Assembly: GCF_004792665.1 (NCBI RefSeq)
Contig: NZ_SRZX01000004.1
Location: 62,001-126,000 of the forward strand
Direction of reading: 5' to 3'
From: Marinobacter orientalis
GTDB taxonomy: Bacteria > Pseudomonadota > Gammaproteobacteria > Pseudomonadales > Oleiphilaceae
DNA: 64,000 nucleotides
Shown here: positions 41,762-53,654 of the stretch, one piece after another
Layout: every line of letters begins with the position of its first letter
Position numbering within the stretch: position 1 is the stretch's first letter
Notes under the pieces: generated by a model
Seen by the model: the letters and a program-made list of their open reading frames with translations, nothing else
The model's database searches: none
What the model was told of the DNA's origin: nothing
Position numbers and translations under genes: made by a program

Positions 41762-43534
41762 TTAGTAAGTCCGGATCTTCGGCTCGAACGTGTCCACTGT
41801 CTTCGGTGCGAAATTTACAGCACGCTTGCCGACACGCTTGTCTACCGGGTAATACATGGAGTGTTTGAGCCAGTTCTCATCGTCCCGCTCGGTAAAGTCG
41901 TTGCGGGCGTGAGCACCGCGACTTTCCTTACGCTCGAACGCGGAAATGGCAGTTGCCAGAGCCACTTCAAAAAGATTGTCAAGCTCGAGCGCTTCGATAC
42001 GGGCGGTGTTAAAAGCGCTGCTGGTATCAGCCAGCTTGGTATTGCGCACACGCTCTCCAATCGCCTCCAGCTTCTTCAGGCCCTCTTCCATGCTCTTGCC
42101 GTCACGGAAAACACCAAAGTACAGCTGCATGCAGCTCTGCAGGTCTTTGCGAACCTCGGCCACGCTTTCCCCTTCCGATGCACTGTTGAGGCGGTCAAGG
42201 CGAGCCATGGCATTTTTGATGTCCTGCTCACTGGCATCATCGACTTCAAAACCGCCACGAAGCTGTTCTTCAATGTGCAGGCCAGCAGCGCGACCGAATA
42301 CCACCAGGTCAAGCAGCGAGTTGCCACCAAGACGGTTGGCGCCGTGTACGGACACGCAGGCCGCTTCACCACAGGCGAACAGACCGGGAATCGGCTTGTC
42401 GTTACCGCTTTCGTCCTGGGTCAGAGCCTGACCACCAACGTTCGTGGGAATGCCGCCCATCATATAGTGGCAGGTCGGAACCACGGGGACCGGCTCTTTC
42501 ACCGGGTCTACGTGCGCAAACGTACGGGAAAGCTCACAGATACCCGGCAGACGCAGATTCAGTGTTTCTTCACCCAGATGATCCAGCTTCAGCAGAACAT
42601 GGTCCTTTTCGGGTCCACAGCCGCGGCCCTCAAGGATCTCGATAACCATTGCCCGCGCGACGACGTCACGGCCGGCCAGGTCTTTCGCATTAGGAGCATA
42701 TCGCTCCATGAAACGTTCGCCCTCGGAATTGATCAGATAACCACCCTCACCCCGACAACCTTCGGTTACCAGCGTACCGGCACCATGGATACCGGTAGGA
42801 TGGAACTGCCACATCTCCATATCCTGCATCGGGAATCCGGCCCGCAGCGCCATGCCAATGCCGTCACCGGTATTGATCAGGGCATTAGTGGTGGAAGCAT
42901 AGATACGACCCGCGCCGCCGGTCGCCAGAACCGTAGCCTTGGACTTGATGTAAGCCACTTCTCCGGTTTCGATTTCAATGGCAACAACGCCAACCACTTC
43001 GTCTTTACTGTTCTTGACCAGATCAACCGCGTACCACTCGTTCAGAAAGGTGGTACCGCCTTTCAGGTTTGCCTGGTAAAGGGTGTGCAACAGAGCGTGA
43101 CCGGTGCGGTCCGCAGCAGCACAGGTACGCGCCGCCTGAGTGGGGTTGTCCGGGCCCTTGGACTGGCCACCGAACGGACGCTGATAAATGCGGCCCTGCT
43201 CGGTGCGGGAAAACGGCAGGCCCATATGCTCGAGCTCGAAGACCGCCTGCGGGCCTACCGAACACATGTATTCAACGGCATCCTGGTCCGCAATATAATC
43301 GGAGCCTTTTACCGTGTCGTACATGTGCCAACGCCAATCGTCGTTGGGATCAGCACTGGCGATGGCACAGGTGATGCCGCCCTGCGCAGACACTGTGTGG
43401 GAACGTGTCGGGAATACCTTGGTGATACACGCTGTGTTAACGCCGGACTCGGTCAGCTGAAGGGCGGCACGCATACCGGCACCGCCACCACCGATAACAA
43501 TCGCGTCGTAAGACATGGTCTTGATATTAGCCAT
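41762..43534 (-). CDS. sdhA: SdhA succinate dehydrogenase flavoprotein subunit
   Basis: A 590-residue catalytic subunit oxidising succinate to fumarate. The FAD motif [17 protein letters not shown] is followed by the covalent-FAD histidine H46 in [10 protein letters not shown]. Substrate-site segments [20 protein letters not shown] and the C-terminal domain with [13 protein letters not shown] are intact. It sits between sdhD (3-base gap) and sdhB. Confidence 0.98.
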   Translation of the reverse strand: MANIKTMSYDAIVIGGGGAGMRAALQLTESGVNTACITKVFPTRSHTVSAQGGITCAIASADPNDDWRWHMYDTVKGSDYIADQDAVEYMCSVGPQAVFELEHMGLPFSRTEQGRIYQRPFGGQSKGPDNPTQAARTCAAADRTGHALLHTLYQANLKGGTTFLNEWYAVDLVKNSKDEVVGVVAIEIETGEVAYIKSKATVLATGGAGRIYASTTNALINTGDGIGMALRAGFPMQDMEMWQFHPTGIHGAGTLVTEGCRGEGGYLINSEGERFMERYAPNAKDLAGRDVVARAMVIEILEGRGCGPEKDHVLLKLDHLGEETLNLRLPGICELSRTFAHVDPVKEPVPVVPTCHYMMGGIPTNVGGQALTQDESGNDKPIPGLFACGEAACVSVHGANRLGGNSLLDLVVFGRAAGLHIEEQLRGGFEVDDASEQDIKNAMARLDRLNSASEGESVAEVRKDLQSCMQLYFGVFRDGKSMEEGLKKLEAIGERVRNTKLADTSSAFNTARIEALELDNLFEVALATAISAFERKESRGAHARNDFTERDDENWLKHSMYYPVDKRVGKRAVNFAPKTVDTFEPKIRTY

Positions 43535-43537
43535 TAA

Positions 43538-43891
43538 TTAAAGCCCCCAAAGAATCTGAATGCCCCAGACCACATACACGAACATCGTCAAACCGCACAG
43601 CGCCTGAACCAGGAACCGGGGCAGCGTCGCCTTGATGTAATCCGTTGTTACTGTCCAGAGCCCTACCCAGGCGTGCGCGCCGATTGACAGCAGGGCAAGC
43701 AGGGTAAAGATACGGAACCAGGTCTGATCAAAAAGTCCCGACCAGGTCTCGTAATTGACGTCGGACGTCAACATGAAACCGAACAGGAAAATTGTATACA
43801 GAGCAAGTACGTAGGCGGTAACGCGCTGGATCATCCAGTCGAATACGCCGCTGCGGCCGAGGTTTGTAACACTGTCTACACTGTTCACCAT
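43538..43891 (-). CDS. sdhD: SdhD succinate dehydrogenase membrane anchor
   Basis: A 117-residue inner-membrane anchor with three hydrophobic helices (about 20-42, 55-78 and 90-113). The motif GVFDWMIQRVTAYVLALYT and the conserved helix-2 histidine in LSIGAHAWVGLWTVTTDYIK fit SdhD. It helps bind heme b and ubiquinone together with SdhC. Its start overlaps the sdhC stop by 7 bases. Confidence 0.95.
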   Translation of the reverse strand: MVNSVDSVTNLGRSGVFDWMIQRVTAYVLALYTIFLFGFMLTSDVNYETWSGLFDQTWFRIFTLLALLSIGAHAWVGLWTVTTDYIKATLPRFLVQALCGLTMFVYVVWGIQILWGL

Positions 43892-44259
43892 ACCCAGACT
43901 CCTGCAAGAAGGATGAGAATAACGGAAATCACGATTGTGGCTTTCGCCGCGAGCCGGCCACTTTCCAGCTCTTCGCCGATGCCCATATCCATCAGCAGGT
44001 GCTTGATGCCCGCAACCAGGTGATACAGCAAGGCAGACAGAATGCCCCAGGTAATCAGCTTCGCGAGGAAGCTGTCCAGCAATCCATTAACACGGCTGAA
44101 GCCCTCTTCCCCCGAAAGGGAAAGCTGAAGTCCGTACAGCATGAATGCAACACCCACGAAAATGATGATGCCACTGATGCGATGCAATATGGACGTAATG
44201 GCTGGCAGCGGAAAATGGAACTTGCTGAGATCGAGATTTACTGGTCGTTTGCTATTCAC
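43885..44259 (-). CDS. sdhC: SdhC succinate dehydrogenase cytochrome b subunit
   Basis: A 124-residue inner-membrane subunit with three helices. It carries the signature segments RPVNLDLSKFHFPLPAIT and SILHRISGIIIF, and the heme-ligand region LYHLVAGIKHLLMD. The start is GTG. It is the first gene of the sdhCDAB-sucAB-lpdA-sucCD run and is divergent from gltA. A leader of roughly 190 bases is predicted from the promoter at 44453-44481. Confidence 0.95.
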   Translation of the reverse strand: MNSKRPVNLDLSKFHFPLPAITSILHRISGIIIFVGVAFMLYGLQLSLSGEEGFSRVNGLLDSFLAKLITWGILSALLYHLVAGIKHLLMDMGIGEELESGRLAAKATIVISVILILLAGVWVW

Positions 44260-44452
44260 AGCGCTCTCACACTCTCTCTTGGTTCCGCGGAGCCGGCAAA
44301 ACCGGATGCGGATGGTTGGTATGTAAGGATCATTGTGCTGAACGAATCCTGCACACGATTGGCTAAGGAGGGAGAAAAACCGGCAGGCGCTCTTTTAGTG
44401 TCTGGCGCTGCGGCCTGGTATATCCCCGATTCCGGGATACGGATTATAAGGA

Positions 44453-44481
44453 GTACCCCTGCCAATTACAAACGCGCAACC
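44453..44481 (-). promoter_or_regulatory. Candidate promoter of sdhCDAB
   Basis: On the minus strand a perfect TATAAT (44453-44458) has a weak -35 GGTTGC at 17 bases (44476-44481). It would give an sdhC leader of about 185 bases, long enough for post-transcriptional control. The 458-base gap to gltA holds no gene. Confidence 0.45.
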
Positions 44482-44621
44482 TCGCCAGAGCCCGTTAAAT
44501 CAGGGCCTGACACTCGCTATATAGATCATTGACAAATTCGATTTATGCCCGTGGAAGGGCGCATTCCGGCTTTCCCTGATTTACAGCGAATGTCAAATAA
44601 AGGGTTTTATTGGCTCCTCCA

Positions 44622-44649
44622 TTGACAAAAAAAGCCAACGCCCTATATT
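44622..44649 (+). promoter_or_regulatory. Sigma-70 promoter of gltA
   Basis: TTGACA (44622-44627), 16-base spacer, TATATT (44644-44649). This is close to consensus and lies about 70 bases upstream of the gltA ATG, which itself has a good Shine-Dalgarno (AGGAGAG). Confidence 0.75.
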
Positions 44650-44717
44650 TTGCCGCCAGTTTTGCGATAATACGCGCCTTTCTAGCGTATCCAAATCCTG
44701 ATAAATAGGAGAGCACC

Positions 44718-45992
44718 ATGACCGACAGGAAAGCCACGCTTTCGGTGGGTGACAAGTCCATCGAGCTACCAGTGTACTCGGGCACCGTCGGCCCTGACGT
44801 CATCGACGTGAGAAGCCTGGTCCAGGAAGGCGTATTTACCTACGACCCCGGATTTGTATCCACCGCGGCCTGTGAATCCCAGATCACCTACATTGACGGT
44901 GCCAACGGTGTTCTACTGCACCGCGGCTACCCGATTGAGGAACTGGCCGAAAACTCCGACTACCTTGAAGTCTGCTACCTGCTGCTCAATGGTGAGCTGC
45001 CCACGGCTGAAGAAAACACGCATTTCCACGACACCATCAAAAACCACACGATGCTTCATGACCAGATGCGCAACTTCTACCAGGGCTTCCGCCGGGACGC
45101 GCATCCCATGGCCATCATGTGCGGCGTCGTTGGAGCGCTTTCGGCTTTCTACCACGACCAGATGGATGTCGCCAACGTCGAGCAGAGGGAAATCACTGCC
45201 CACCGGCTGATTGCCAAGATGCCGACTATTGCAGCCTGGAGCTACAAGTACAGTGTTGGCCAGCCGTTCGTCTATCCGCGCAACGACCTGACCTACGCCG
45301 AGAATTTCCTGCAGATGCTGTTCGGTGTCCCCTGTGAGGAGTACAAACCGAACCCGATCCTGGCAAAAGCCATGGACAAGATTTTCATCCTGCACGCAGA
45401 TCACGAACAGAACGCCTCCACCTCCACAGTTCGCCTGGCAGGCTCTACCGGCGCCAACCCCTATGCGTGTATCGCCTCCGGCATTGCTGCACTCTGGGGC
45501 CCGGCTCACGGCGGCGCCAATGAAGCCGTTCTGGATATGCTGGCGGAGATCGGCGACGAGGCCAACATTGAGAAGTTTATTGCCAAGGCCAAGGACAAGG
45601 ACGATCCGTTCCGCCTGATGGGCTTTGGCCATCGGGTTTATAAAAACTTTGACCCGCGCGCCAAGGTTATGGCGGAAACCGCACATGAAGTGCTGACCGA
45701 ACTTGGCCTGGAAAATGACCCGCTGCTGAAAATTGCCCAGCGACTGGAAAAAATCGCATTGGAAGATGACTATTTCGTCGAGCGCAAGCTCTACCCGAAT
45801 GTGGACTTCTACTCCGGCCTGATCCTCAAGGCGATCGGTATTCCAACATCCATGTTCACCGTAATCTTCGCCCTCTCCCGCACCATTGGCTGGTTCTCCC
45901 ACTGGAACGAAATGGTCAGTGGCGATTACCGTATCGGTCGTCCGCGGCAGCTGTACACCGGTAAAGAAGCCCGGAAATACCCAAAAAAATAG
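44718..45992 (+). CDS. gltA: GltA citrate synthase
   Basis: A 424-residue hexameric-type citrate synthase that condenses oxaloacetate and acetyl-CoA. Catalytic segments are complete: [35 protein letters not shown] and [14 protein letters not shown]. Length and the N-terminal allosteric-type domain ([20 protein letters not shown]) match the NADH-sensitive gammaproteobacterial enzyme. It is divergent from the sdh-suc operon and ends in a clear terminator. Confidence 0.98.
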   Translation: MTDRKATLSVGDKSIELPVYSGTVGPDVIDVRSLVQEGVFTYDPGFVSTAACESQITYIDGANGVLLHRGYPIEELAENSDYLEVCYLLLNGELPTAEENTHFHDTIKNHTMLHDQMRNFYQGFRRDAHPMAIMCGVVGALSAFYHDQMDVANVEQREITAHRLIAKMPTIAAWSYKYSVGQPFVYPRNDLTYAENFLQMLFGVPCEEYKPNPILAKAMDKIFILHADHEQNASTSTVRLAGSTGANPYACIASGIAALWGPAHGGANEAVLDMLAEIGDEANIEKFIAKAKDKDDPFRLMGFGHRVYKNFDPRAKVMAETAHEVLTELGLENDPLLKIAQRLEKIALEDDYFVERKLYPNVDFYSGLILKAIGIPTSMFTVIFALSRTIGWFSHWNEMVSGDYRIGRPRQLYTGKEARKYPKK

Positions 45993-46012
45993 ATAAAAAT
46001 GGATATCGGATC

Positions 46013-46038
46013 AGGGCCGCTGCATAGCGGCCTTTTTT
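46013..46038 (+). terminator. Terminator of gltA
   Basis: GGCCGC and GCGGCC pair around a TGCATA loop and are followed by TTTTTT at about 46033-46038, a simple and strong intrinsic terminator 20 bases after the gltA stop. Confidence 0.92.
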
Positions 46039-46107
46039 GTGTCAGCTCATTCTGTAATGATTGAGGCTGTTTTCCCCAACAATAACCAATTTCCGGAGAC
46101 AGATTTT

Positions 46108-46983
46108 ATGAGCGTAACCGCTGCATTCATCGGACTGGGCATTATGGGCTACCCCATGGCCGGTCACCTGGCAGCCGCCGGCATCGACGTACAGGTCTGG
46201 AACCGTAGTGCCGGAAAATCAGCGGCCTGGGCCGACAAATATGCGGGCAAAGCCTGCGACTCCATCGCCAGCACTGTTATCGACGCCGACTTCGTATTCA
46301 CCTGTGTTGGCGCTGACCACGATCTTGTTGAAGTGTTCGAGGGCGCTGACGGCATCATCGCCAACGCAAAGCCCGGCGCTATTCTGGTGGATCATACAAC
46401 AGCCTCTGCCGGCATAGCGGAACAACTGGCCCAACTTGCCAGAGCGCGCAATCTGGAGTTTATTGACGCTCCGGTTTCCGGCGGTCAGCAGGGAGCCGAG
46501 AAGGGACAGCTCACCATCATGTGCGGCGGAGAGCCCGAGGCATTTTCGCAAGCAAGGCCTCTGATGGAACACTACTCAAAAGCCCTGAACCTGATGGGCC
46601 CGGTTGGCAGCGGCCAGAAAACCAAGATGGTAAACCAGATTGCCATAGCCGGCCTTGTTCAAGGGCTGTCCGAGGCGCTTCACTTCGCAGAACAGGCGGA
46701 GCTGGATGTGCGCAAGGTGGTGGACGTCATCTCGAAGGGTGCTGCCCAGTCATGGCAGATGGAAAACCGCTCCGGCACGATGATTGACGGAGAGTTCGAA
46801 CACGGCTTTGCGGTTGACTGGATGCGTAAAGACCTGGCGATCTGCCTGGAGGAAGCGCGCAAGAATGGTGCCCGGATTCCCGTTGCGGCGCTGGTGGACC
46901 AGTTTTATGGAGATGTCCAGCAGATGGGCGGCAAACGCTGGGATACGTCCTCCCTGATCCAGCGGCTGAGGAAGAAGGGGTAG
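46108..46983 (+). CDS. 3-Hydroxyisobutyrate dehydrogenase-family oxidoreductase
   Basis: A 291-residue NAD(P)-dependent beta-hydroxyacid dehydrogenase. The Rossmann motif FIGLGIMGYPMAGHLAAAG is at the N-terminus, the substrate-site motif DAPVSGGQQGAEKGQLTIM at about 118-137, and the catalytic lysine in GQKTKMVNQIAIAG. The family includes 3-hydroxyisobutyrate dehydrogenase, tartronate semialdehyde reductase and glyoxylate/succinic semialdehyde reductases, and I cannot choose between them. The ATG at 46108 is preferred over an open frame from 46039 because GGAGA precedes it and the upstream part overlaps the gltA terminator. Confidence 0.87.
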   Translation: MSVTAAFIGLGIMGYPMAGHLAAAGIDVQVWNRSAGKSAAWADKYAGKACDSIASTVIDADFVFTCVGADHDLVEVFEGADGIIANAKPGAILVDHTTASAGIAEQLAQLARARNLEFIDAPVSGGQQGAEKGQLTIMCGGEPEAFSQARPLMEHYSKALNLMGPVGSGQKTKMVNQIAIAGLVQGLSEALHFAEQAELDVRKVVDVISKGAAQSWQMENRSGTMIDGEFEHGFAVDWMRKDLAICLEEARKNGARIPVAALVDQFYGDVQQMGGKRWDTSSLIQRLRKKG

Positions 46984-46998
46984 CCCCATTTCCCCCGG

Positions 46999-47023
46999 CC
47001 CCTCTCCCGCGAGGGGAGAGGGG
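46999..47023. repeat. REP-like perfect hairpin between convergent genes
   Basis: CCCCTCTCCC and GGGAGAGGGG form a perfect 10-bp inverted repeat with a 5-base loop. Sequences of this kind recur in intergenic DNA of many bacteria. It lies between convergent genes and may act in both directions in termination or mRNA end protection. Confidence 0.65.
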
Positions 47024-47041
47024 AACCAGGCGCCTGCTCCA

Positions 47042-49678
47042 CTACTTTTCTTTCGGCTGCCACTTCCCGTTCACATACCAGGCAGACCAGCCGGTCGCCT
47101 TGCCGTCTTTCTCCGACATGACGTACTGTTCCTTGGTCTTCCGGCTGTAGCGGATAACGGTAGGATTACCCTCCGGATCCCGCTCGGGCGCCTTCATCAG
47201 AAATTCGTACTTGGGATCAATTTCCTCACGATGGGGCTTGATCTCCATCACCAGTGGTGGACGTGTTTCCCGGTTCTTGGGAAACTTGCTGGCAGCCAGG
47301 AACAACCCTGAAGCCCCGTCACGAAGCACATAGGTGTCATCAACCTTCTCGCACTTGAGTTCCGGCATGGGCACCGGATCCATCTTGGGGGGTGCTGGCT
47401 CACCGCTCTTCAGCAGCTTGCGTGTGTTTTTGCAGTCGGGGTTGGTACAACCGAAATACTTGCCAAAACGGCCAGTCTTCAGCTGCATTTCAGAGCCACA
47501 TTTGTCGCACTCCAGTGTCGGCCCCTCATAGCCCTTGATACGGAAAGTGCCCTTCTCCACTTCGTACCCGGAGCAATCGGGATTGTTGCCACACACATGC
47601 AATTTGCGGGTCTCGTCCACCAAATAGCTGTCCATGGCAGTTCCGCACTTCGGGCAGCGGCGTTTTTTGCGCAGCAGGCGGCTTTCGCCCTCACCTTCCA
47701 CATCCTCATCGGCGCTGACCACCTCGTCGCCCGACACCAGATTGATGGTGGTCTTGCAACGTTCCTTCGGCGGCAGCGAATAACCGGAACATCCCAGGAA
47801 CACGCCGGTACTGGCCACGCGAATCTGCATCGGGCGACCACAGCTCGGGCACGGAATGTCGGTTTCTGTCGGGGTATTGGCCCGCATACCGCCATCTTCA
47901 CTGCTCTCGGCCTTTTCCAGCTGCTGCCGGAACCGGCTGTAGAAATCGTTCAGCACCTTTTTCCAGTCAACTTCCCCGTTGGCTATCTCATCCAGCTCAT
48001 CTTCCATCCTGGCGGTGAAGTCAAAATCCATCAGGTTCGGGAAAGATTCAGACAGGCGCTCGGTGACGATCTCGCCCATTTTCTCTGCGTAGAACCGGCG
48101 GTTCTGAAGACGAACGTATCCGCGGTCCTGGATGGTGGAGATAATCGAAGCGTAAGTTGAAGGCCGGCCAATGCCCTGCTTTTCCAGCTCCTTGACCAGG
48201 CTGGCTTCGGTATAGCGCGGAGCCGGTTTGGTGAAGTGCTGGCTGGGATCAAGTTTCTTCAGCTCCAGTGTTTCATTAACCTGGATGTCGGGTAACGCAA
48301 TATCCTCGTCCTTTTTGCCCGACTGGGGCGCCACCTTGAGAAAGCCCTCGAACTTGATGATACGGCCGCGGGTGCGGAGCTCGTAATCGCCGTTAGCGAC
48401 CACAATCGACGTACTCAGGAACTCGGCATCGGCCATCTGGCAGGCGATGAACTGGCGCCAGATCAGGTCATACAGCTTCTCAGCGTCTTTCTCCAGACCG
48501 CTGATATCCGCCGGCCTGCGGCCAACGTCTGTCGGACGAATCGCCTCGTGGGCCTCCTGGGCGCCCTCCTTGCTGCCATAGACCCTCGGGTTCTCCGGCA
48601 GGAACTTTTCACCAAACTGTTTTTTGACAAACTCCCGACAGCTGGTCACTGCATCCTGACTGAGGTTGGTAGAGTCAGTACGCATGTACGTAATGAAACC
48701 TGCTTCGTAGAGGCGCTGGGCCAGCATCATGGTTTTCTTGACGCTGAAGCCCATCCGGTTACTTGCGGCCTGCTGCAGGGTGGAGGTTATAAAAGGTGCC
48801 GATGGCCGCGATCTGGTCGGTTTGTCTTCACGTTTGGCAACCCTGAAAGTACCCGCTTTCAGGCGCTCAACATGCTCAGTACTCTGTGCCTCATTGACCG
48901 GACGGTAGGCTTTGTCGTGGTAACGGGTGACCTCGAAACGAACCGGCTGTTCGGCCTGCTTTGAGGCAAGGTCAGCATGTAGCTGCCAGAATTCTTCGGG
49001 GATGAACCTGCGAATTTCCCGCTCACGCTCAACGATCAGCCTGACCGCCACTGACTGAACCCTGCCAGCGGAAAGACCCCGGGCAATCTTGGCCCACAGC
49101 AACGGGGACACCATATAACCGACAACGCGGTCGAGGAAACGGCGGGCCTGCTGGGCATTAACACGGTCAGTATCCAGATCACCGGGGTCGTTGAAAGCCT
49201 CCTGGATGGCACGCTTGGTAATCTCGTTGAACACCACGCGGCGATACTTTTCAGGTTCACCACCGATTGTTTGCTGAAGGTGCCAGGCAATTGCTTCACC
49301 TTCACGGTCCAGATCCGTTGCCAGATAGATGTGATCAGCGGATTTCGCCAGGCGTTTCAGTTCACTGACCACCTTTTCCTTGCCGGGAAGTATCTCGTAG
49401 CGGGCGCTCCAGTCGTGGTCCGGGTCTACGCCCATGCGTGCAACCAGCTGCTCCCTGGATTTGCGCTTTTTGTGAGCCGCCTTTTCGTCCGGGCTCATCT
49501 TGCGGGTGAGCGCAGCCTGCCTCGCGCGCTCTTTCGGATCCGAGGTTGAGCCGCTGCCACTGACTGGCAGGTCACGAATATGACCAACGCTCGACTTCAC
49601 AATAAAGTCGGAGCCCAGGTATTTGTTGATGGTCTTCGCTTTCGCTGGCGACTCGACAATAACGAGACTTTTACCCAT
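47042..49678 (-). CDS. topA: TopA DNA topoisomerase I
   Basis: An 878-residue type IA topoisomerase that relaxes negative supercoils. The TOPRIM domain (1-150) starts [20 protein letters not shown] and has the acidic triad in TDLDREGEA. The catalytic tyrosine is Y331 in [12 protein letters not shown]. The C-terminus has three zinc-ribbon units ([24 protein letters not shown], each with a second Cys pair) followed by a basic tail. Length is typical. A promoter is visible upstream at 49782-49810. Confidence 0.97.
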   Translation of the reverse strand: MGKSLVIVESPAKAKTINKYLGSDFIVKSSVGHIRDLPVSGSGSTSDPKERARQAALTRKMSPDEKAAHKKRKSREQLVARMGVDPDHDWSARYEILPGKEKVVSELKRLAKSADHIYLATDLDREGEAIAWHLQQTIGGEPEKYRRVVFNEITKRAIQEAFNDPGDLDTDRVNAQQARRFLDRVVGYMVSPLLWAKIARGLSAGRVQSVAVRLIVEREREIRRFIPEEFWQLHADLASKQAEQPVRFEVTRYHDKAYRPVNEAQSTEHVERLKAGTFRVAKREDKPTRSRPSAPFITSTLQQAASNRMGFSVKKTMMLAQRLYEAGFITYMRTDSTNLSQDAVTSCREFVKKQFGEKFLPENPRVYGSKEGAQEAHEAIRPTDVGRRPADISGLEKDAEKLYDLIWRQFIACQMADAEFLSTSIVVANGDYELRTRGRIIKFEGFLKVAPQSGKKDEDIALPDIQVNETLELKKLDPSQHFTKPAPRYTEASLVKELEKQGIGRPSTYASIISTIQDRGYVRLQNRRFYAEKMGEIVTERLSESFPNLMDFDFTARMEDELDEIANGEVDWKKVLNDFYSRFRQQLEKAESSEDGGMRANTPTETDIPCPSCGRPMQIRVASTGVFLGCSGYSLPPKERCKTTINLVSGDEVVSADEDVEGEGESRLLRKKRRCPKCGTAMDSYLVDETRKLHVCGNNPDCSGYEVEKGTFRIKGYEGPTLECDKCGSEMQLKTGRFGKYFGCTNPDCKNTRKLLKSGEPAPPKMDPVPMPELKCEKVDDTYVLRDGASGLFLAASKFPKNRETRPPLVMEIKPHREEIDPKYEFLMKAPERDPEGNPTVIRYSRKTKEQYVMSEKDGKATGWSAWYVNGKWQPKEK

Positions 49679-49781
49679 ATCGGAGATCTGTGTCCTTGGC
49701 GATAATTCGGTTAAAAAATCAGCAAACCGTAAACTCGCTGTAAAATCAGTCGGCTAGAAAACGCTCCATAGCCGCCACATT

Positions 49782-49810
49782 GGTATAGGTGCATTGTTTT
49801 ACAGGGTCAA
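49782..49810 (-). promoter_or_regulatory. Sigma-70 promoter of topA
   Basis: On the minus strand TTGACC (49805-49810), 17-base spacer, TATACC (49782-49787), about 95 bases upstream of the topA ATG. Confidence 0.55.
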
Positions 49811-49869
49811 GAAAAGCAAGACAACCCATTCTTCTGTTTGTCCCCGGCTTTTTTGCACCGTCAGAGACA

Positions 49870-49893
49870 GGAAAGCCCGGCATTTGCCGGGCC
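49870..49893 (-). terminator. Terminator of fadBA
   Basis: On the minus strand GCCCGGCA and TGCCGGGC pair around AA and are followed by TTTCCTG. It lies about 35 bases after the fadA stop; the T-run is short. Confidence 0.7.
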
Positions 49894-49927
49894 TCCTGAG
49901 GGCTCGCTACCAATCCGGCTTACCGGA

Positions 49928-51130
<1,203 letters not shown>

Positions 51131-51136
51131 TCAGGG

Positions 51137-53284
51137 TTAGCCAAAGAACTTTTCGCCAGTCTTGGCCATTTCACGCAGCTTCTCGGTCGGGTGATACAGG
51201 GGACCCAGATCTGCAAACTTGTCTGCCAGCTCGACGAACCTGTCGACACCCATGTCGTCGATGTAGCGCAGGGCACCACCACGGAACGGCGGGAAGCCGA
51301 TACCGTAGACCAGACCCATATCGGCGTCAGCCGGGTCTTCAACAATGCCGTCTTCCAGGCAGCGAACGGTTTCCAGACACAAAGGCAACATCATGCGGGC
51401 AATGATGTCCTCGTCGCTGAAATCATTCTTACCCTGAACGACCGGCTCAAGCAGCCTGTAGGTTTCTTCATCAACAACCTTCTTCTGCTTGCCTTTGCGG
51501 TCCAGTTCGTACTTGTAAAAGCCTTTGTCGTTCTTCTGTCCGTAACGGTTGTTCTCGTACATCACGTCAATGGCTGTGGTGCCTTCGTGCTTCATCCGGT
51601 CCGGGAAGCCCTCGGCCATCACTTCGCCGGCGTGCTTGCCGGTATCCATGCCGACAACATCCAGCAGATACGCAGGACCCATCGGCCAGCCGAACTTTTC
51701 CATAACCTTGTCAACATGCTGGAAATCGGCACCATCGCGCACCAGGTTCACGAAACCGCCGAAGTACGGGAAAAGAACACGGTTTACCAAGAAGCCGGGG
51801 CAGTCGTTGACAACGATCGGTGTCTTGCCCATGGCCTTGGCGTACGCAACCGTAGTTGCAATCGCACGGTCGGACGTCTTCTCGCCACGGATAACCTCAA
51901 CCAGCGGCATCATATGCACCGGGTTGAAAAAGTGCATGCCACAAAAGTTTTCCGGGCGCTTCAGGTTGGCCGCCAGCTTGTTGATGGAAATGGTGGAGGT
52001 GTTGGAGGTCAGGATGGTGTCTTCGCGAACCGAATCTTCGGTTTCACGCAGCACGGCATCCTTGACCTTTGCGTTCTCGACAACCGCTTCCACAACCAGG
52101 TCGACGTTCTTGAAGTCGCCATAGTTCAGCGTTGGCGTAATGTTGTTCAGAACATCGGCCATCTGGTCGGGCTTCATCTTGCCCTTGTCGATGCGCTTGG
52201 TCAGAAGCTTCTTGGCTTCCTTCAGGCCCAGGGCAATGCCATCCTGGTTAATGTCCTTCATCAGGATAGGTGTGCCCTTCAGGGCTGACTGGAATGCAAC
52301 ACCGCCGCCCATGATACCGGCGCCCAGTACTGCAGCCAGTTTTACTTCGTTGGCTTCTTTTTCCCACGCCTTGGCCTTCTTCTTCAGTTCCTGATCATTC
52401 AGGAACAGGCCAACCAGGCACGCGGCCACGTTGGTCTTGGCCATCCTGGCAAAGCCTTTGGCTTCCACCTCGATTGCCTTGTCACGAGTCAGGCCGGCGT
52501 GCTTCTGCATCACCTTGATGGCCTCAACCGGTGCCGGGTAGTTCTTGCCAGCCTGGCCGGCAACATAGGCCTTGGAGATCTCGAACGCCATCATGCTTTC
52601 CATGGCGTTCAGCTTGATCTTGCCCTTTTTCTCTTCACGACGGGCCTGGTAATCCAGCTTGCCCTCGTTGCACTGATTGATGATGCCGATGGCAGCTTCC
52701 ACCAGCTTTTCACTCTCGAGTACGGCATCCACTGCGCCGATGTTCAACGCTTTGTCGGCACGGTTCTCGGTACCGCCGCAGATCCATTCCACTGCGTAAT
52801 CAACACCAACCAGGCGGGAGAGGCGAACAGTTCCGCCGAAGCCCGGGAATATGCCCAGCTTCACTTCCGGCAGGCCCACTTTGGCCTTCCTGTCCATTAC
52901 CCGGTAATCGGTGGCCAGACACATCTCGAAGCCGCCGCCCAGAGCCATGCCATTGATGGCGGTAACTGTGGGGAAAGGCAGATCTTCGATGGCGCTGAAT
53001 ACTTCGTTAGCCTTCAGGTTGTTGGCAACCAGGTCTTCTTCCGGCCCTGCGAACAGCTCGGTGAATTCTGTAATGTCGGCACCAACGATAAAGCTGCCCT
53101 TGGAGCTGGTCACTACCAGGCCTTTCAGGCCCTTTGTCGCTTCCAGCTTGTCAGTCGCGGCGCGGAGCTCTTCAATCGTCAGACGGTTGAACTTGTTTAC
53201 TGACTCACCCTGCAAGTCAAAGTTCAACTGAGCGATCCCGCCTTCGATCTCTTTAACCGTGATGGCTTTACCTTCGTAAATCAT
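51137..53284 (-). CDS. fadB: FadB multifunctional beta-oxidation protein
   Basis: A 715-residue alpha subunit of the beta-oxidation complex. The N-terminal enoyl-CoA hydratase/isomerase domain (1-190) shows [18 protein letters not shown] and [19 protein letters not shown]. The 3-hydroxyacyl-CoA dehydrogenase part (about 310-620) has [20 protein letters not shown] and [19 protein letters not shown]. The start at 53284 gives the usual [17 protein letters not shown]; an open frame reaches 15 codons further but lacks family similarity. A PsrA-like palindrome lies about 113 bases upstream. Confidence 0.97.
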   Translation of the reverse strand: MIYEGKAITVKEIEGGIAQLNFDLQGESVNKFNRLTIEELRAATDKLEATKGLKGLVVTSSKGSFIVGADITEFTELFAGPEEDLVANNLKANEVFSAIEDLPFPTVTAINGMALGGGFEMCLATDYRVMDRKAKVGLPEVKLGIFPGFGGTVRLSRLVGVDYAVEWICGGTENRADKALNIGAVDAVLESEKLVEAAIGIINQCNEGKLDYQARREEKKGKIKLNAMESMMAFEISKAYVAGQAGKNYPAPVEAIKVMQKHAGLTRDKAIEVEAKGFARMAKTNVAACLVGLFLNDQELKKKAKAWEKEANEVKLAAVLGAGIMGGGVAFQSALKGTPILMKDINQDGIALGLKEAKKLLTKRIDKGKMKPDQMADVLNNITPTLNYGDFKNVDLVVEAVVENAKVKDAVLRETEDSVREDTILTSNTSTISINKLAANLKRPENFCGMHFFNPVHMMPLVEVIRGEKTSDRAIATTVAYAKAMGKTPIVVNDCPGFLVNRVLFPYFGGFVNLVRDGADFQHVDKVMEKFGWPMGPAYLLDVVGMDTGKHAGEVMAEGFPDRMKHEGTTAIDVMYENNRYGQKNDKGFYKYELDRKGKQKKVVDEETYRLLEPVVQGKNDFSDEDIIARMMLPLCLETVRCLEDGIVEDPADADMGLVYGIGFPPFRGGALRYIDDMGVDRFVELADKFADLGPLYHPTEKLREMAKTGEKFFG

Positions 53285-53396
53285 CAACTGATCTCCAGTC
53301 TGTGTTTGGAACTGCTGAAACAGCCGCACAAGCGCTCGCCATGCGGCCGCCGATGCAGCGAGATTTCGGTCACTACCCGATCAATCGATCCAAAAA

Positions 53397-53416
53397 ATTC
53401 ATACAGTCGTTTGAAT
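53397..53416. promoter_or_regulatory. PsrA-like palindromic operator upstream of fadB
   Basis: ATTCATACAGTCGTTTGAAT, read on the minus strand as ATTCAAACGACTGTATGAAT, is close to the ATTCAAAC-N-GTTTGAAT pattern recognised by the TetR-type fatty-acid regulator PsrA. It lies just downstream of the predicted fadB start site (see 53428-53456), a repressing position. Confidence 0.6.
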
Positions 53417-53427
53417 CGTGAGGTGAC

Positions 53428-53456
53428 ACGATGAAAAAAAATGGCTCGTTTGTCAA
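53428..53456 (-). promoter_or_regulatory. Candidate promoter of fadBA
   Basis: On the minus strand a perfect TTGACA (53451-53456), 17-base spacer, CATCGT (53428-53433). The -10 is weak. If used, transcription would start near 53421, placing the PsrA-like box at about +5 to +24. The rest of 53457-53654 shows nothing I recognise. Confidence 0.35.
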
Positions 53457-53654
53457 TTTGTTTCTGGAAGAATCAACCCGGACTGCCTCCGAATGAACAG
53501 CCGAACGGCACCTGGAGGCGAATGGAACTGTTTTTGATCAAGCAATTACAGCGGAATGCCTCGCAAAACTGCTTGATTGGCCAGCCCAGTTACTTTACCT
53601 TCGGATTACGACTTTAGTCCACAATAATAAAGCAGCCTTACGGAGACCCATCCG

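Noticed and set aside
41861..43537. Long open frame antisense to sdhA
   Set aside because: It mirrors a strongly conserved gene, has no recognisable domain and no ribosome site. Similar long antisense frames lie opposite sucC and sucA and result from high-GC codon use.
46999..47023. CRISPR or mobile-element end
   Set aside because: It is a single hairpin of a common intergenic type, with no repeats-and-spacers pattern, transposase or target duplication nearby.
53431..53496. 21-codon open frame with AGGTG upstream in the fadB promoter region
   Set aside because: Too short to judge, overlaps the predicted fadB promoter and is on the opposite strand; kept only as a note.
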